Shown: one piece after another, positions 1 through 11,903 of the stretch
How the letters are laid out: every line of letters begins with the position of its first letter
How positions within the stretch are numbered: the stretch's first letter is position 1
DNA from: Periplaneta americana
Lineage: Eukaryota > Arthropoda > Insecta > Blattodea > Blattidae
DNA: 64,000 nucleotides
Assembly: GCF_040183065.1 (NCBI RefSeq)
Contig: NC_091133.1
Coordinates: 137,326,306 to 137,390,305 of the forward strand
Direction of reading: 5' to 3'
Notes under the pieces: generated by a model
What the model saw: only the letters and a program-made list of their open reading frames with translations
Told to the model about the DNA's origin: nothing
Database searches by the model: none
Position numbers and translations under genes: made by a program

Positions 1-453
1 CTCCTCCACCTCCCCGCCGAAAACCTCCCTTCCCACCCTACCCCAAACCCCTGCATTCCCTTCAACATCCCCTAGATCCGGCCCCAGTTTAATATCTGAC
101 TGGGGTGTAGTCATCTATCAGATCCAAACAGACAAGAGTTTTATTAAAAGTCGGGGCAGGAACGTCAATAGCCGTAGGGAGGCCGGGGCGGTGGAGCGGG
201 GATTCCACGGCTGGCAGCGGAGGAAGATGTAGCATGGGAAAGAAGGGCCAGCAGCGGAACGGAAGGGAAAAGACGGAGCAAAGAAGAACCGGAGAAGATA
301 AGAACGAAGAGAGAGGATGGACAGGGCAAAAGTTCATGTCAGATCGCAAAGATCCTTGTGTTTCCTGGGACTGCCTAATCTTTTAGCTCCAGTCTCTTGA
401 AGTTGCGGAGGTATGGCGATCAATGCTGAATTGAGAGCGGCGGGGAAACAGTA
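1..453. other. GC-richer, purine/pyrimidine-biased stretch, no gene recognised
   Basis: The first 100 bases are C-rich on the plus strand and the next 250 are G/A-rich. An 86-codon minus-strand frame (89-349) exists, but its composition simply follows the base bias and no domain is recognisable. It could be UTR-like or element DNA cut by the window edge. Confidence 0.3.
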
Positions 454-615
454 GTGCTCGAAGAAAATCGCTGCCGCAACTTTGACTACCTACTCTCAGC
501 CATTAATTCATCAAACATACGAGGTAAAATGTGTTTAATTCCTGAAAGTTTCAAGAACAGTAGCTATATGAATTCTGTGCTTATGGGATGCTATCAATGC
601 GATCTCAGCCGATTC

Positions 616-655
<40 letters not shown>

Positions 656-671
656 GTAATAATAATAATAG
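616..671. repeat. (AAT)n microsatellite
   Basis: Roughly 18 AAT units with a few AGT interruptions. The polyasparagine frame across it (454-699) is a by-product of the repeat. Just downstream (about 715-790) a diverged tRNA-like segment in reverse orientation suggests an old SINE remnant. 790-1139 is AT-rich with nothing recognisable. Confidence 0.9.
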
Positions 672-1139
672 CATAGACTATCTTGCATACACATTTTAGC
701 TATAATCCCTACTCCTCGAAAAATTTGGGAGTACCGGAAATCCAACCCAAGACTTCCAGACACTGTAGTCTAACCGCATGACCATGAAGGCTATCTCGAT
801 TTTATAACAACTTAAGGATATAATTTCATAATTCAGCTATTTTTTAAAATAATTTAAATCATGATTTCAGAATTACCCCGAGAATCCCATTCACCGATTT
901 CGCCTCTTTGTTACTATTTCAAAACACACGGTTTATGACAACATGAAAATGTTTAATAGATATTAGTTCCTCCAAAAAATGTTCTTTCTTAATACTTAAT
1001 TCTACACACAGTTTACTTCGATGAAGTTGCAATATTAATAATTAATAAAAGTCGAAAAATGCGAATTAAACTATTTCATTAACTTACAAAAACCCTGGTT
1101 TCTGTTGTTTTTCTTAGTCCGTTTGACATTCAAATACTT

Positions 1140-1420
1140 TCAGCAACAACATAGATACTGATGTTATTTTCTCAACTGTCCGAAGACAGGTCTGAACTTC
1201 ATAAGTGATACAACAATGTACCACTTATGAGGCAACTAGGCCAGGAGATAATGGGGTAGGGTAACCCTCCATTGCATACAATATCGATTAGCTACATGTT
1301 AAACTAATCAGACTTCAGATGTATACAAAAAATAGACTAATTATAGTTCTTCCTCTGACACATATCGTCAAGTTAGATGTACCGCCTGATAATATCAGCC
1401 AGAACCTCAGTCAGAGGACA
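1140..1420 (-). repeat. Dispersed repeat family B, copy 1
   Basis: The reverse complement aligns over about 280 bases with 17890-18190. Shared blocks include 'gaggttctggctgat', 'ttgacgat', 'tgtatac..ctgaag' and 'gtcttcggacagttga', in the same order and spacing. No coding potential is visible in either copy. It could be a SINE or the 3' end of a LINE. The plus-oriented copy ends in a short CAA run, which fits a retroposon tail. Confidence 0.7.
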
Positions 1421-1543
1421 TGGTGAATATCTGTAAGCAATTCCTTTTATATCTAGCAATCTCGAAATTTGGCAGATGTTTAGGACTACAATCTTTCTAT
1501 CCGCTTCGCCATCCTACTTTATTCAGTCGCTTTTACCTTATAG

Positions 1544-3170
1544 CATGACGAAGACAATGTTGATGTTGATGACAAGTGATTACTATGACATGACAAAGAC
1601 AATGTTTAAAACGAAGATAAGTGATTTCTATGGCGTGACAAGGACAATGTTTAAAACGAAGATAAGTGATTACTATGGCGTGACAAAGACAATGTTTAAA
1701 ACGAAGATAAGTGATTACTATGGCATGACAAAGACAATGTTGATGACGATGGCAAGTGATTACTATGACATGACAAAGACAATGTTTAAAATGAAGATAA
1801 GTGATTACTATGACATGTCAAAGACAATGTTTAAAACGAAGATAAGTGATTACTATGGCGTGACAAAGACAATGTTTAAAACGAAGATAAGTGATTACTA
1901 TGGCATGACAAAGACAATGTTGATGACGATGGCAAGTGATTACTATGACATGACAAAGATAATGTTTAAAACGAAGATAAGTGATTACTATGACATGTCA
2001 AAGACAATGTTTAAAATGAAGATAAGTGATTACTATGACATGTCAAAGACAATGTTTAAAATGAAGATAAGTGATTACTATGGCATGACAAAGACAATGT
2101 TGATGACGATGACAAGTGATTACTATGACATGACAAAGACAATGTTTAAAATGAAGATAAGTGATTACTATGACATGTCAAAGACAGTGTTTAAAATGAA
2201 GATAAGTGATTACTATGGCATGACAAAGACAATGTTGATGACGATGACAAGTGATTACTATGACATGACAAAGACAATGTTTAAAATGAAGATAAGTGAT
2301 TACTATGACATGTCAAAGACAATGTTTAAAATGAAGATAAGTGATTACTATGACATGACAAAGACAATGTTTAAAATGAAGATAAGTGATTACTATGGCA
2401 TGACAAAGACAATGTTGATGACGATGACAAGTGATTACTATGACATGACAAAGACAATGTTTAAAATGAAGATAAGTGATTACTATGGCATGACAAAGAC
2501 AATGTTGATGACGATGACAAGTGATTACTATGACATGACAAAGACAATGTTTAAAACGAAGATAAGTGATTACTATGGCATGACAAAGACAATGTTTAAA
2601 ATGAAGATGATTACTATGACATTACAAAGACAATGTTTAAAACGAAGATAAGTGATTACTATGGCATGACAAAGACAATGTTTAAAATGAAGATAAGTGA
2701 TTACTATGGCATTACAAAGACAATGTTTAAAACGAAGATAAGTGATTACTATTGCATGACAAAGACAATGTTTAAAATGAAGATAAGTGATTACTATGGC
2801 ATGACAAAGACAATGTTGATGGCGATGGCAAGTGATTACTATGACATGACAAAGACAATGTTTAAAACGAAGATAAGTGATTACTATGGCATGACAAAGA
2901 CAATGTTTAAAATGAAGATAAGTGATTACTATGGCATTACAAAGACAATGTTTAAAACGAAGATAAGTGATTACTATTGCATGACAAAGACAATGTTGAT
3001 GACGATGACAAGTGATTACTATGACATGACAAAGATAATGTTTTAAACGACAACAAGTGATTACAATGACAAGACGAAGACAGTATTGTTGACGATGACA
3101 GCCATTACTATTGAATGACGAAGGCAGTGTTGGTGACGATAACGATGACGATAATGACGACTTCGACTAT
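1544..3170 (+). repeat. 45-bp minisatellite with an open reading frame
   Basis: About 35 tandem copies of a 45-bp unit, which is 15 codons. Two unit types alternate irregularly: type A reads MTKTMFKTKISDYYG and type B reads MTKTMLMTMTSDYYD. The unit is a multiple of three and lacks stops, so one frame stays open from 1476 to 2651. A copy near 2608-2615 lacks four bases ('aagt'), which shifts the frame; a second open stretch runs from 2633 to 3046. Copies decay after 3046 and fade out by about 3170. No signal peptide, conserved domain or flanking exon structure is evident, so this is called a minisatellite and not a gene. Expression as a repetitive protein is not excluded. Confidence 0.9.
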
Positions 3171-3601
3171 TACTAAGGCAGATAGTGATCACAATGATGA
3201 TCCTCATGCAAACAATATTCCATAAGACTGGAAAAGATGAAGAGGCCTTAAGAACAATATGATGATTAAGATGACAGCAAAATCAATTTTTATTTGTTTA
3301 ACATAACAGTTTTATTTGCACCAATAATGTCTTTCTTACGTTTAGGAGACTCAACAAACTGGAATTTTGGCAATGTATACAAACCTAAATATATTTTTGG
3401 CATTTTGTGCATTAAACTCTGTTCTACGTTCCTGCAAAATTTTATGTGTTTCAGAAGCAAAACCTTCTATTCAACGAATTTTCTTTCGTCTTTTACTTGT
3501 TTCCTTTAAATTTATTTCGAAAATTAATTCAAAATACTACTTGTCCCTTTTATTCTAAAATGACCTCAACACTTTGAGTTAAATATAATTATATAGGCTT
3601 T

Positions 3602-3604
<3 letters not shown>

Positions 3605-3640
<36 letters not shown>
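3605..3640. repeat. (TA)n microsatellite
   Basis: About 18 uninterrupted TA units. The 3171-3604 stretch before it is AT-rich, and its short frames (3294-3558) show no recognisable protein. Confidence 0.9.
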
Positions 3641-3645
<5 letters not shown>

Positions 3646-3759
3646 CTTATATTATGGAAAGAATTTAAGTCATCACAGGTTAAGATGAAACTGAGAGAAA
3701 AATATGTGTCTAAAGTGGACTTTGAGACTGAAATATTTCTTATTTTTCTGCGCTGTACT

Positions 3760-3760
<1 letters not shown>

Positions 3761-3826
<66 letters not shown>

Positions 3827-3832
3827 TATTAC
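3761..3832. repeat. (TTA)n microsatellite
   Basis: About 23 TTA units directly abutting the start of family A copy 1. The polyleucine frame across it is a by-product of the repeat. Confidence 0.9.
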
Positions 3833-4842
3833 TAGCCGTACCCGTGCGCTCCGCTGCACCTGTTAGAAATAAATATAAAGTAATTACGTAATTAAAATAG
3901 GACGTTTGATCCAGGGAACATTCGTGTTTGTTAGAAGGATAAATCGTTTAATATGTTACTTAATTGAAATTGTATTTAAATAATTAAATTGCGATCAATT
4001 TGGTCCAGAGAACACTCATTTGGTGCAATGACAATTCCTTTAACATGTTTCTTATTTGTTATTACACGCAACTATAGTTTAATGAAGATTGACATATCAT
4101 TTAGTTTTATTGTGTATACTTTATATTACTTGCTATATGGTCCCATTGAATTATGATAATAACTTAATTTTAACCCTTGTTTTCTACGTCTTCAGTAAAT
4201 GGCGCTTGGCCCACTATGGTTCTGAAACCTTCAAATAACTTAAATAGTGATACAGCATAAACAGTGATATGTAATTATATTTCTTTCTTTCGAAAATGTA
4301 AGAATTCACGATCTCCTATGTACCATTGCCATGGAATGAATAAATGTGTTTTTTCTTCCTACTCAAAAATTTTATATTTTGCACATGGGAATTACTGCAG
4401 GAACAACAACGCTACAATCTGAGGCGGCGGTGAAAACGTATTGTATTATTATTTTAAAAGTCTATCAGACCTACCAAATTTTGCATAGCATAAAACTTAT
4501 CGGAAATCATTCTTAAAGAAACTTTTGTTATGTAACATTTTTCACAAAAAAAAAAAAACAATAATAAGCGAGATATTTCGATTTAATTCAGGCCCCGTTA
4601 AATGAAGTATTTTGAATGCCATATAGCCTAAAATCTAAATTACAACGAACTTAACTTATATTTCAATTTTCATCGAAATACGTTCAGCCATTATCGCGTG
4701 AAAAGGTAACAGACAGACAGACATACAAACAAAAATTTCAAAAAAGCGATTTTCGGTCTCAGGATGAATAATTATACATGTTAACACCAATTATTTTTGG
4801 AAAAGGGAAAATTACCAGAAAATTTTCGGCTACATATTTATT
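3833..4842 (+). repeat. Dispersed repeat family A, copy 1 (about 1 kb)
   Basis: Begins with the GC-rich block 'ccgtgcgctccgctgcacc' and ends with a tail containing 'ttcagccattatcgcgtgaa', a run of 'cagacagacagaca', 'caattatttttgg' and 'ttcggctaca', then a microsatellite. The last 400 bases align closely with 5420-5837 and, more loosely, with 55111-55430 and with the split copy at 55705-55868 plus 59140-59386. No open frame is preserved. Tails of this kind are common on non-autonomous insect repeats; I cannot say whether this is a LINE 3' end, a Helitron-type element or something else. Confidence 0.75.
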
Positions 4843-4894
4843 ATTATATTATATTATATTATATTATATTATATTATATTATATTATATTATAT
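4842..4894. repeat. (ATATT)n microsatellite at the family A terminus
   Basis: About ten pentamer units immediately follow the family A 3' tail, where copy 2 has a TTA array instead. Confidence 0.85.
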
Positions 4895-5289
4895 AAAAAG
4901 TGCGTTAATAACGGATGTACTCCGATAAGAAAGTTTTTAATTTGTTGTGGGGGCTCTTGAATCTCAGAAGCAACAACCTTTACAACAGCGCAACATAATC
5001 TGCTTGGCTCATTACCCAATTTTTTTTTTTTGCATTGCATTTATTGCATATATAGTCTATGTTATGTATTTTAACACGATTCAATTGAGCATAGTTAAAA
5101 TTTGAATTATAAAATAATGGATAGCTAAGCTAACGTAGGTACTATTACTGCATACTAAATCAATACACTCTCGTTGTTCATTAATTCTCTGAGATTAAAA
5201 TGAGTGTGTACATAAATATTATTTTAAGAAATACAGAAAAGGAATGTACAAAAAAACCTATCAAATTTTCTGTGCATAGGAATAGCTTA

Positions 5290-5836
5290 ATAGCTTTCAA
5301 TTGTTGCTGTCCAAGGCCCCCTTTTCGATTGTTGTTGCCCAAGGCCCCTTATAGACGAAGTCATTTGTTATTTCATTGCACCGTCTTAGATGGCGTTATT
5401 TTAATTTTAAAACTCATTTATCTCATTAAATATCAGTCCTATCAAAATTTTGTAAAGAATAAAACTTATCGGAAATCATTTTTAAAGAAGCTTTTGTTAT
5501 GTAACATTTTTCACAAAAATCAATAATAAGCGAGATATTTCGATTTATTTAATTCAGGCCCCCTTATAACCCCCATTTTAAATAAAGTATTTTGAATGCC
5601 ATATAGCCTAAAATCTAAGTTACAACGAACTTAATTTATATGCCAATTTTCATATAAATCGGTTCAGCCATTACCGCGTGAAAAGGTAACAAACATACAG
5701 ACAGACATACAAACAAAAATGTCAAAAATGCGATTTTCGGTTTCAGGGTGGTTAATTATATATGTTAGGACCAATTATTTTTGGAAAATCGAAAATTACC
5801 AGAAAAATTTCGGCTACAGATTTATTATTAGTATAG

Positions 5837-5837
<1 letters not shown>
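5290..5837 (+). repeat. Dispersed repeat family A, copy 2
   Basis: From about 5420 onward this matches copy 1 nearly base for base in blocks such as 'ttatcggaaatcatt', 'aataataagcgagatatttc' and 'gaatgccatatagcctaaa'. It ends with the same 'ttcggctaca' tail. 5290-5360 carries an internal short duplication of the motif 'ttgttgc..cccaaggcccc'. Confidence 0.75.

Positions 5838-5905
<68 letters not shown>
5837..5905. repeat. (TTA)n microsatellite
   Basis: About 23 units directly following family A copy 2. 5906-6159 is AT-rich with nothing recognised. Confidence 0.9.
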
Positions 5906-6159
5906 TTCAAGAAAATTATTTCCTACGTTATCATAACGCAAAATCAGCAAATGTATCACATGTTTCACATATTATACGCATAATATTTAGAATTGTTTAC
6001 TTCGAATAGAAAATAATTTTCTGTGTTGCGACATTCTCCACCACAAATCTGCTACAACAGTATCTATTCTCTTCTTGATACCTATTCAAAGTTTTAGAAT
6101 TTTTTGTACTTGCAAACATAAGAATTAATGAAGCTAGAACTATATAATATGAATGCTAT

Positions 6160-6400
6160 GTCCTGGCTATACAGACGAACATATTTGGCAAAGGAAAGTT
6201 CGAAAGAATAGAGATGAGGTTCCTAAGACCATTAATAGATATTCCTTGTTGACATGAAAATAAATACGAACATAGCCTAATAGAAGAGCCAAACAATTAT
6301 AATTTATGTAAAAAAATAATACCCTCGACAAGAAACTGGCATAGAGTTATTCTGCTACCAGAAGCACACAGGCTTCCAAAATAGATTTATAGCCCCTTTT
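6160..6400 (+). pseudogene. LINE C-terminal ORF remnant
   Basis: In one frame the segment 6200-6390 reads KFERIEMRFLRPLIDI, then a stop, then NKYEHSLIEEP and later RNWHRVILLPEAHRLPK. This arrangement (E-MRFLRPL, a basic/asparagine-rich stretch, W-H-R, RLPK) is characteristic of the C-terminal end of non-LTR retrotransposon ORF2 proteins. It contains an in-frame stop and ends at TAG. No reverse transcriptase is left upstream. It is a dead fragment, different in sequence from the other LINE families in the window. Confidence 0.55.
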
Positions 6401-6671
6401 AAATGAAAAGGCATTCGTGATACTGTCATACCAAATCTAAGATAACATAGATACTTTTTAAATCGAAAGAGGCTACACGAACTAAATCCTGAAGTCTAAG
6501 ACGAGAAAAAATGAAGTGTCTGTTTGCGTCTCAATCTCTTTCGAATTATTAAAAATGATGCCAGAGTATCTTGTGTTAGATGGAACACTTTCGTCTAATT
6601 TAGATCGCCGTCTAAATTTTATGTCTACTCGCTTCCATAAATGTATGATGTTAACTGGCAATGAATTAATA
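6401..6671. other. AT-rich stretch, nothing recognised
   Basis: No repeat match within the window and no meaningful frame. Confidence 0.4.
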
Positions 6672-7742
6672 TAGGGTAAACAAGGGTAAAACGGGTTACC
6701 AGATGAATCGGGTCAGTTTTGAAAACACCGCTCTGTAAGCCAAAGAACAAAGAATACTGGATTGTGCGCTAGCTAGCGTTGAAGTTGGGAACTTCTTCAA
6801 TGCAGAAGGGCGGGAAAGCAATATAAATGCATTGTTTTCGGTGCGGTGTTTGAAGTAGAAAATTGTTATTGTAACAAGTATGTTGGAAAATGCGTAGCAA
6901 TATTTTATTTAATTTCTTGAATTGTACTGTTTATTTAATCTGCGTTTTACCAATTATTATTGTGATACTTATATGATTAAGTAATTAAGTTGAAAGTGGA
7001 CTCTTAAAGGACAGGTTATCCATATGTTGAGCTTCTAAGACCAATCAATATGGCAAACCTTACGATGCAAAATATTACTGCTCTTTGGGTGAATCGGGTC
7101 ACTATTTTAAGGGTGAAAAGGATCAGAATAATTTTAACTGATTTCATTGAAATAGGGTTTATATTTGTCCTAAATGGGGAAATACAGAAGGAAGACGCAG
7201 TCTTCATGATTGGAGGAGTATATGTAGAAGGCAATAAAAGCTTATCATGAAGTACGAAGCCAGTGCCACGCTGCGGCGCTCTTCACTGTACCACATCACT
7301 GCATACAAGGATGTCTGGAAAATGAGGCCAACTAACAGGTAAAGAATAGGGAAGGATAAACCGTGTTCTCAGTTGACCAATTAAAGCAATTTGCAAAGAG
7401 AATAGTTAGGCCTAAACTTTCAGCTTGTGGGTTTGAAATGAATGTTCGATGTTCGAAAAGGTGCCCATAATCATCATTATCATCATCATCATCATCATAT
7501 TCAGGAGATGAATTATCAGATTAATATGACACTACATGTAGTTTTTACAATGTTAAATAGAGTGATCCTGTTTCTTTAAAGCTCGGAACTGTGTACAATG
7601 CATGGGAAGGGAAATGAGTGACACCATGAAAATTTTGTTGGAGCTGAGAGTAAGAAGAGATTTATTTGTGGAAGATGTTCATTGAGTAATTAAAGGAGGA
7701 CATTTGTTGCTTGTGATGAAGAATTAGTATTAAATATACTAG

Positions 7743-8392
7743 GCGAGCCATAAGTATGTTTGGAAAACTTGTGAGCGTGCTCCAGGATAAAAAAATAAGA
7801 ACAATTCCTTATATGAAAATTTGACGGAAATAGTGATTTTCGTTTTCATAAGCATCTGATCATATTATTGTGTTGTTTTTGTTTTGATTTTGTACCAGTG
7901 TTTATTTACAAACAACACAGTAACAAGACAGTAGTACATTGTTTTTGTTTTGATTGGACACGGTGGTCCAGTGCCTTGGCCACCCAGATCACCCGACTTC
8001 ACCCCATTAGATTTTTATCTTTGGGGTCACTTGAAGGCTGTCGTCTATGCAACACCAGTGAATAATGCAGAGGAGCTATTGCAACGTGTTGAAAATGCAT
8101 GCCAACTGATCCGTGATGACAACGTGGTGTTTGAGCGAACTCGGCAGTCGTGCGTACGTCGTGTTCAGGCATGCAAAACAATGGAGGGGGGACACACTGA
8201 ACGCCTTTTGTAAACGTTAAATGACAAGTTGCTCAACATGTACTTGTGACACAACGAAAAAAGAACAAAAAGAAAGTAAGACCATTTCTCCAATAAATAA
8301 GCATTTTCCGTCAAATTTTCATGTAAGGAATTGTGCTTATTTTTTTATCCAGGAGCACGCTCACGCATTTTCCAACATACTTGTGACTCACT
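7743..8392 (+). mobile_element. Tc1/mariner-type deletion derivative with ~87-bp TIRs
   Basis: The left terminus (about 7743-7830) and the reverse complement of the right terminus (about 8306-8392) match almost throughout. Shared blocks include 'gtgagcgtgctcc', 'ggataaaaaaataag' and 'atgaaaatttgacgga'. Between them lies only the 3' end of a transposase gene. At 650 bp the element has lost most of its coding region and can move only in trans. It sits inside the 6672-8716 element. No clean TA duplication is visible at its edges. Confidence 0.75.
7950..8213 (+). pseudogene. Tc1/mariner-type transposase, C-terminal fragment
   Basis: The frame carries PWPPRSPDFTPLDFYLWGHLK near its start. This is the signature around the third catalytic aspartate (the D of SPD) of IS630/Tc1/mariner DDE/D transposases. 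A helical tail follows, with RRVQAC and GGHTERLL just before the stop, the usual C-terminus in this group. The N-terminal DNA-binding domain and the first two catalytic aspartates are missing. The ATG at 7950 is not a genuine start. Upstream sequence (7860-7940) has a duplicated 'tgtttttgttttgatt' motif, which may mark the deletion junction. Confidence 0.75.
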
Positions 8393-9359
8393 CTGCACAA
8401 TTGTGTGGATCTAAATCTTCGTAAGTATTTTATTGTACGAGTTTACGAATAAAAATGAAAAGTAAGAATGTCTCCATTCGCCCTTCTTGATGATGCTATT
8501 CACCCTGGCTGCTTAGGGTGAAAAGGGTCATGCAGTACTTTGTTTAATTTCTAAATATGCTAAATTGTTGCAGAGTTAATTCTAATATAGACATTTAAAC
8601 GTGTAGCTAAAACTTCAATCTTTCTGATGAAGTATCACACTTCAGGTTTGATGTTAAGTTATATGAGTTATTAGAGTAAATCTGAATTTTGACCCTATTC
8701 ACCCTTGCTTACCCTAATACAGCAACATAGTCACTGACATGAAAATACAAGTACTACACATTCAGCTAAAAACCAGAAACTTGACACTCTATGAAATTTA
8801 CAAACACACAAAAACACACCCACAACACATCCTGAACACTCAACTGAATTAAATAAACCACACCCTTTTCGACACAATCATGAACACACCCCACCACAAC
8901 AAGATACTAGAGAATAGCGCTGGAACTCACTAGGCTTCAGAGAATGACACAAACCACGTCGAAACTAGTCAGCCAGGCAATTTAACATAATATTAACATA
9001 GTAAAGCAGTTATTAAATCTTCAGTGTTAAAAGAGTGTATTCAAGAATGAAGAATCAAGACGACACAAGTCATATTATACACAAGTACATGCAAGATCAA
9101 GCGCATCAAAATCATAACATCACAGAACATCAGTTTCAATGAACAATGTCTAAAACAACAGATAACACCCAAATACGCCAGTATCAACATATGACACAAC
9201 ATATCCAGCACTAAAAACAAAAACCACAGCAGAAAAAACCTACATACAAAACAATATCAAACATCTAGACTATACTACATAAAGAACCAACACCTCATCA
9301 ATGCAAACAAATTACATTTACAATTAGTATACACACTACACGACACACAACTTGTAGAA

Positions 9360-9367
9360 GTTATAAT
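9360..9367. repeat. 8-bp target site duplication, left copy (GTTATAAT)
   Basis: Identical to 12217-12224 on the other side of the hAT element. Eight base pairs is the diagnostic hAT duplication length. Dropping one copy makes the flanking Penelope-like frame continuous. Confidence 0.92.
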
Positions 9368-10167
9368 CAGACATCGGATTCTAGGGCAAATGCCTATTTT
9401 GTTTCTTTAGGAGAAAAGTAAAAATAATTATTAATATTTGTGTTTCATGGAAATTGAAAGGTATTCAAAGAGTTTTATAGTGCCCTAACATGCCCTAAAA
9501 CGGTTATTAGAGCCTAATTTGTTAATATTCGCCTAAAAATGCCTAACTCACTGTAAAGTTTCGCATTTTACTCTTACTTTTTATAATTTATACATGCATT
9601 CACTGCGGAATTTAAGGCATTTAAAAAGTGGAAAGTTTGCTTCACACCGGCCATGAAACCATTGATAAAGGAAACAAAATGTTTTGAATCTCACGACACT
9701 CGCAATAGATTTCACCGAATTTAACATGTTTGGAGGCATAAATGCCGACAAAGAACCAACCTTAGTTTTGAAGCAGGCAACAATCACAACATGTGCTGCT
9801 ACCGATTCAGAGATATACTATACTATAAAAATGACTGTTTTCGGTCTGAAACCGATTAGCTGTACTGCCCTTCAGAGTGTCATAAAATCACAATTTTTGG
9901 AGAAAGAGTGTTTTTGAAATATTTATGAAAAGTCGTAAAACTGCGAATTAGTAGGGTAAATCGTTACAAAATATTTAAAAGAATGGCCCTCCTAGTGTTA
10001 ACACTACCAGGAAATGCAACAGTAAGTGGAACTTTGTATTTTTGTCCAATTGAATCTCAATAACAACGGTTCATTTGAATGCTCGTTAACAGTTGCTCTT
10101 TCCCTCACCTTATTTGTGTTGAGAAGTTTTGAGCGGTAGGACGTTTTCCTGTGAAGTTTAAGCGATA

Positions 10168-11903
10168 ATGCCGAAAAATATAAGTGCAAAATTTCATTGA
10201 TCCGACAATGGCTAACAGAATATTCAGAATTCACTTATGATGGAAAAATAATATTCTGCAAGATTTGTAGCAAACAGGTATGTAACAATAGTTGAAATAT
10301 ATAAATTCTATTAATTTTAATGAGTAGGCCTATAATATTTATACATTGACTAAGCTATCCTGAGGTATAATTCCTTTTAAGACCACTACACTTTAACCTT
10401 TTAAATCCCGATAGTTAAAGTATTTGCAGGTCATTAAAATTTTGATTGTTCGAACCCACTAACTTTGTGATAGATATACGGCAATACAACAATTAGGATT
10501 TTATTTTAATTCAGTTTACTTTACATTTTTAGATTTCGCAAGAAAAGAAGTGCCACCTAAAGCAGAATGTGCAAGGAGCGGCTCATAAGGTTAAAGCTCA
10601 GCAGAAAAATCAACTGCAACAAACTTTACTAACACAGCCTACTTCATCCAATCTCAGCAGCAATTTCTATGCTGATTTAACCAGAGCGTTTGTTGCTGCT
10701 AACATTCCCTGGAATGCAATTGAAAATCCAGTTTTAAAACAGTTTTTACAAAAATACTGCAAGCAAAATATCCCATCTGAGTCGACCTAAGAAAAAATTA
10801 CTTAGACAGAATATACAACGAAACTTTAGCTTCCATTCGGGAGGATATAGGTGATTCTTACATATGGGTCTCTGTGGATGAAACCTCAGATCCTATGAAT
10901 AGGTATATAGCAAATATGGTAGTAGGAAAACTTAGTCCTGATGGACCTTCGATTCCACACCTCGTATGTGTTAAGGAACTTTCGAAAGTGAATAGCCAAG
11001 CCATTGCTTATTTTGTAAATAAAGGCCTACAGTCTTTATACTCAGGTAATATAGACGATTCTAAAGTTCTGTTGTTTTGTACTGATGCTGTCTCATACAT
11101 GGTTGCTGCAGCTCCACTTCTTAAAACATTTTATCCTAACCTCACGCATGTAACCTGTCTAGCACATGGCCTTCACAGGGTTTCTGAAACAATCCGGAAT
11201 GAATTTCCTCTTGTCAATTCGTTTATTTTTAACACAAAAAAATGTTTTTGTAAAGCCCCATCCAGGATTTCAATATTCAGAGAGAACTTTCCAGATATCC
11301 CACTCCCACCTCAGCCGGTTATTACACGATGGGGAACCTGGATTCAGTCAGTGGTGTATTATTCTAAGTATTTTAAAGAAGTGGTCACAGTTATTGATAA
11401 ATTACCTGAAACTGATAGTGCAGCGTGTGTGAAAGCAGTGAAAGATTGTCTGAATGACTCACGAGTGAAAAACGATATTGCCTACATAACATCAAACTTT
11501 TCTTTCATACCTGCAAGCATTGAACAATTAGAACGTGAAAAACAATCTCTTTGTAGCCAAATAGCAATAGTAAAGGAAGCTCAAGTGAACATACATTCTG
11601 CTTTGGGCGAAACTGGGAAAAAAAGTTAAAAATAAGTGGGACAACGTATTAAATAAGAATGTAGGATTTTCATTGTTGGAAAAAGTATCAAGAGTGATAT
11701 CGGGGGAAAGTGTAAATGTTCCAGTAAGTATTGATGTTTCTATTGTACCTAATTTAAAATTTGCGCCTCTCACATCAGTTTCGGTTGAAAGAAGTTTTTC
11801 TGCTTTCAAAATGATTCTCAGTGACAAAAGGCAAAGGTTAACTGTGGAGAATTTAGAAAAAATTCTGGTGGTGTACTGTGCAGATAATTATAATAAAGTC
11901 TGA
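10168..11903 (+). pseudogene. hAT transposase, two exons, frameshifted
   Basis: Cut-and-paste transposase. Exon 1 starts at the likely ATG 10168 (MPKNISAK), shifts frame near 10195, then encodes the first half of a BED-type zinc finger (IIFCKICSKQ, to 10277). Intron 10278-10532 has GT..AG ends. Exon 2 continues KKCHLKQNVQGAAH, completing the C2-H2-like finger. A single-base frameshift near 10790 precedes WVSVDETSD (10865-10891), holding the first catalytic Asp. TCLAHGLHRV (about 11153-11182) and TRWGTW (about 11323-11340) are typical hAT landmarks. A third frameshift in an A-run near 11616-11622 separates the C-terminal dimerisation segment SVERSFSAFKMIL (about 11779-11817), which ends at 11903. 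All lesions are small; as it stands no full-length product is possible. Confidence 0.88.
10278..10532 (+). other. Intron in the hAT transposase gene
   Basis: Donor CAG|GTATGT, and a pyrimidine-rich acceptor ending TTTTTAG|ATT. Removing it joins the two halves of the zinc finger in phase 0. A 255-bp intron within a transposase is compatible with a eukaryotic DNA transposon and rules out a retrocopy. Confidence 0.75.

Larger units (their letters stand above)
6672..8716. mobile_element. DNA transposon with GGGTAA/GGGTGAA terminal repeats, carrying a nested mariner
   Basis: The left end reads TAGGGTAAACAAGGGTAAAA. The reverse complement of the right end reads TAGGGTAAGCAAGGGTGAAT. Both ends are flanked by ATA, a possible 3-bp target duplication. 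Related 'gggtgaa..gggtca' motifs recur internally near 6715, 7090, 7110 and 8510, like subterminal repeats. No transposase is recognisable outside the nested insertion at 7743-8392, so without it this would be a 1.4-kb non-autonomous element. The superfamily is not assigned. Confidence 0.55.

Noticed and set aside
454..699. Polyasparagine protein
   Set aside because: Reads an (AAT)n microsatellite; the same applies to poly-Leu, poly-Tyr, poly-Ile, poly-His and poly-Asp frames at other arrays.
1476..3046. 391- and 137-codon open frames as a repetitive-protein gene
   Set aside because: The frame is open because the 45-bp unit is a multiple of three and has no stop; there is no signal peptide, exon structure or domain.
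1544..3170. CRISPR array
   Set aside because: Units are contiguous with no unique spacers; the genome is eukaryotic.
5290..5526. Gene at 5200-5526
   Set aside because: It lies in family A repeat DNA and its frame is not kept in the other copies.
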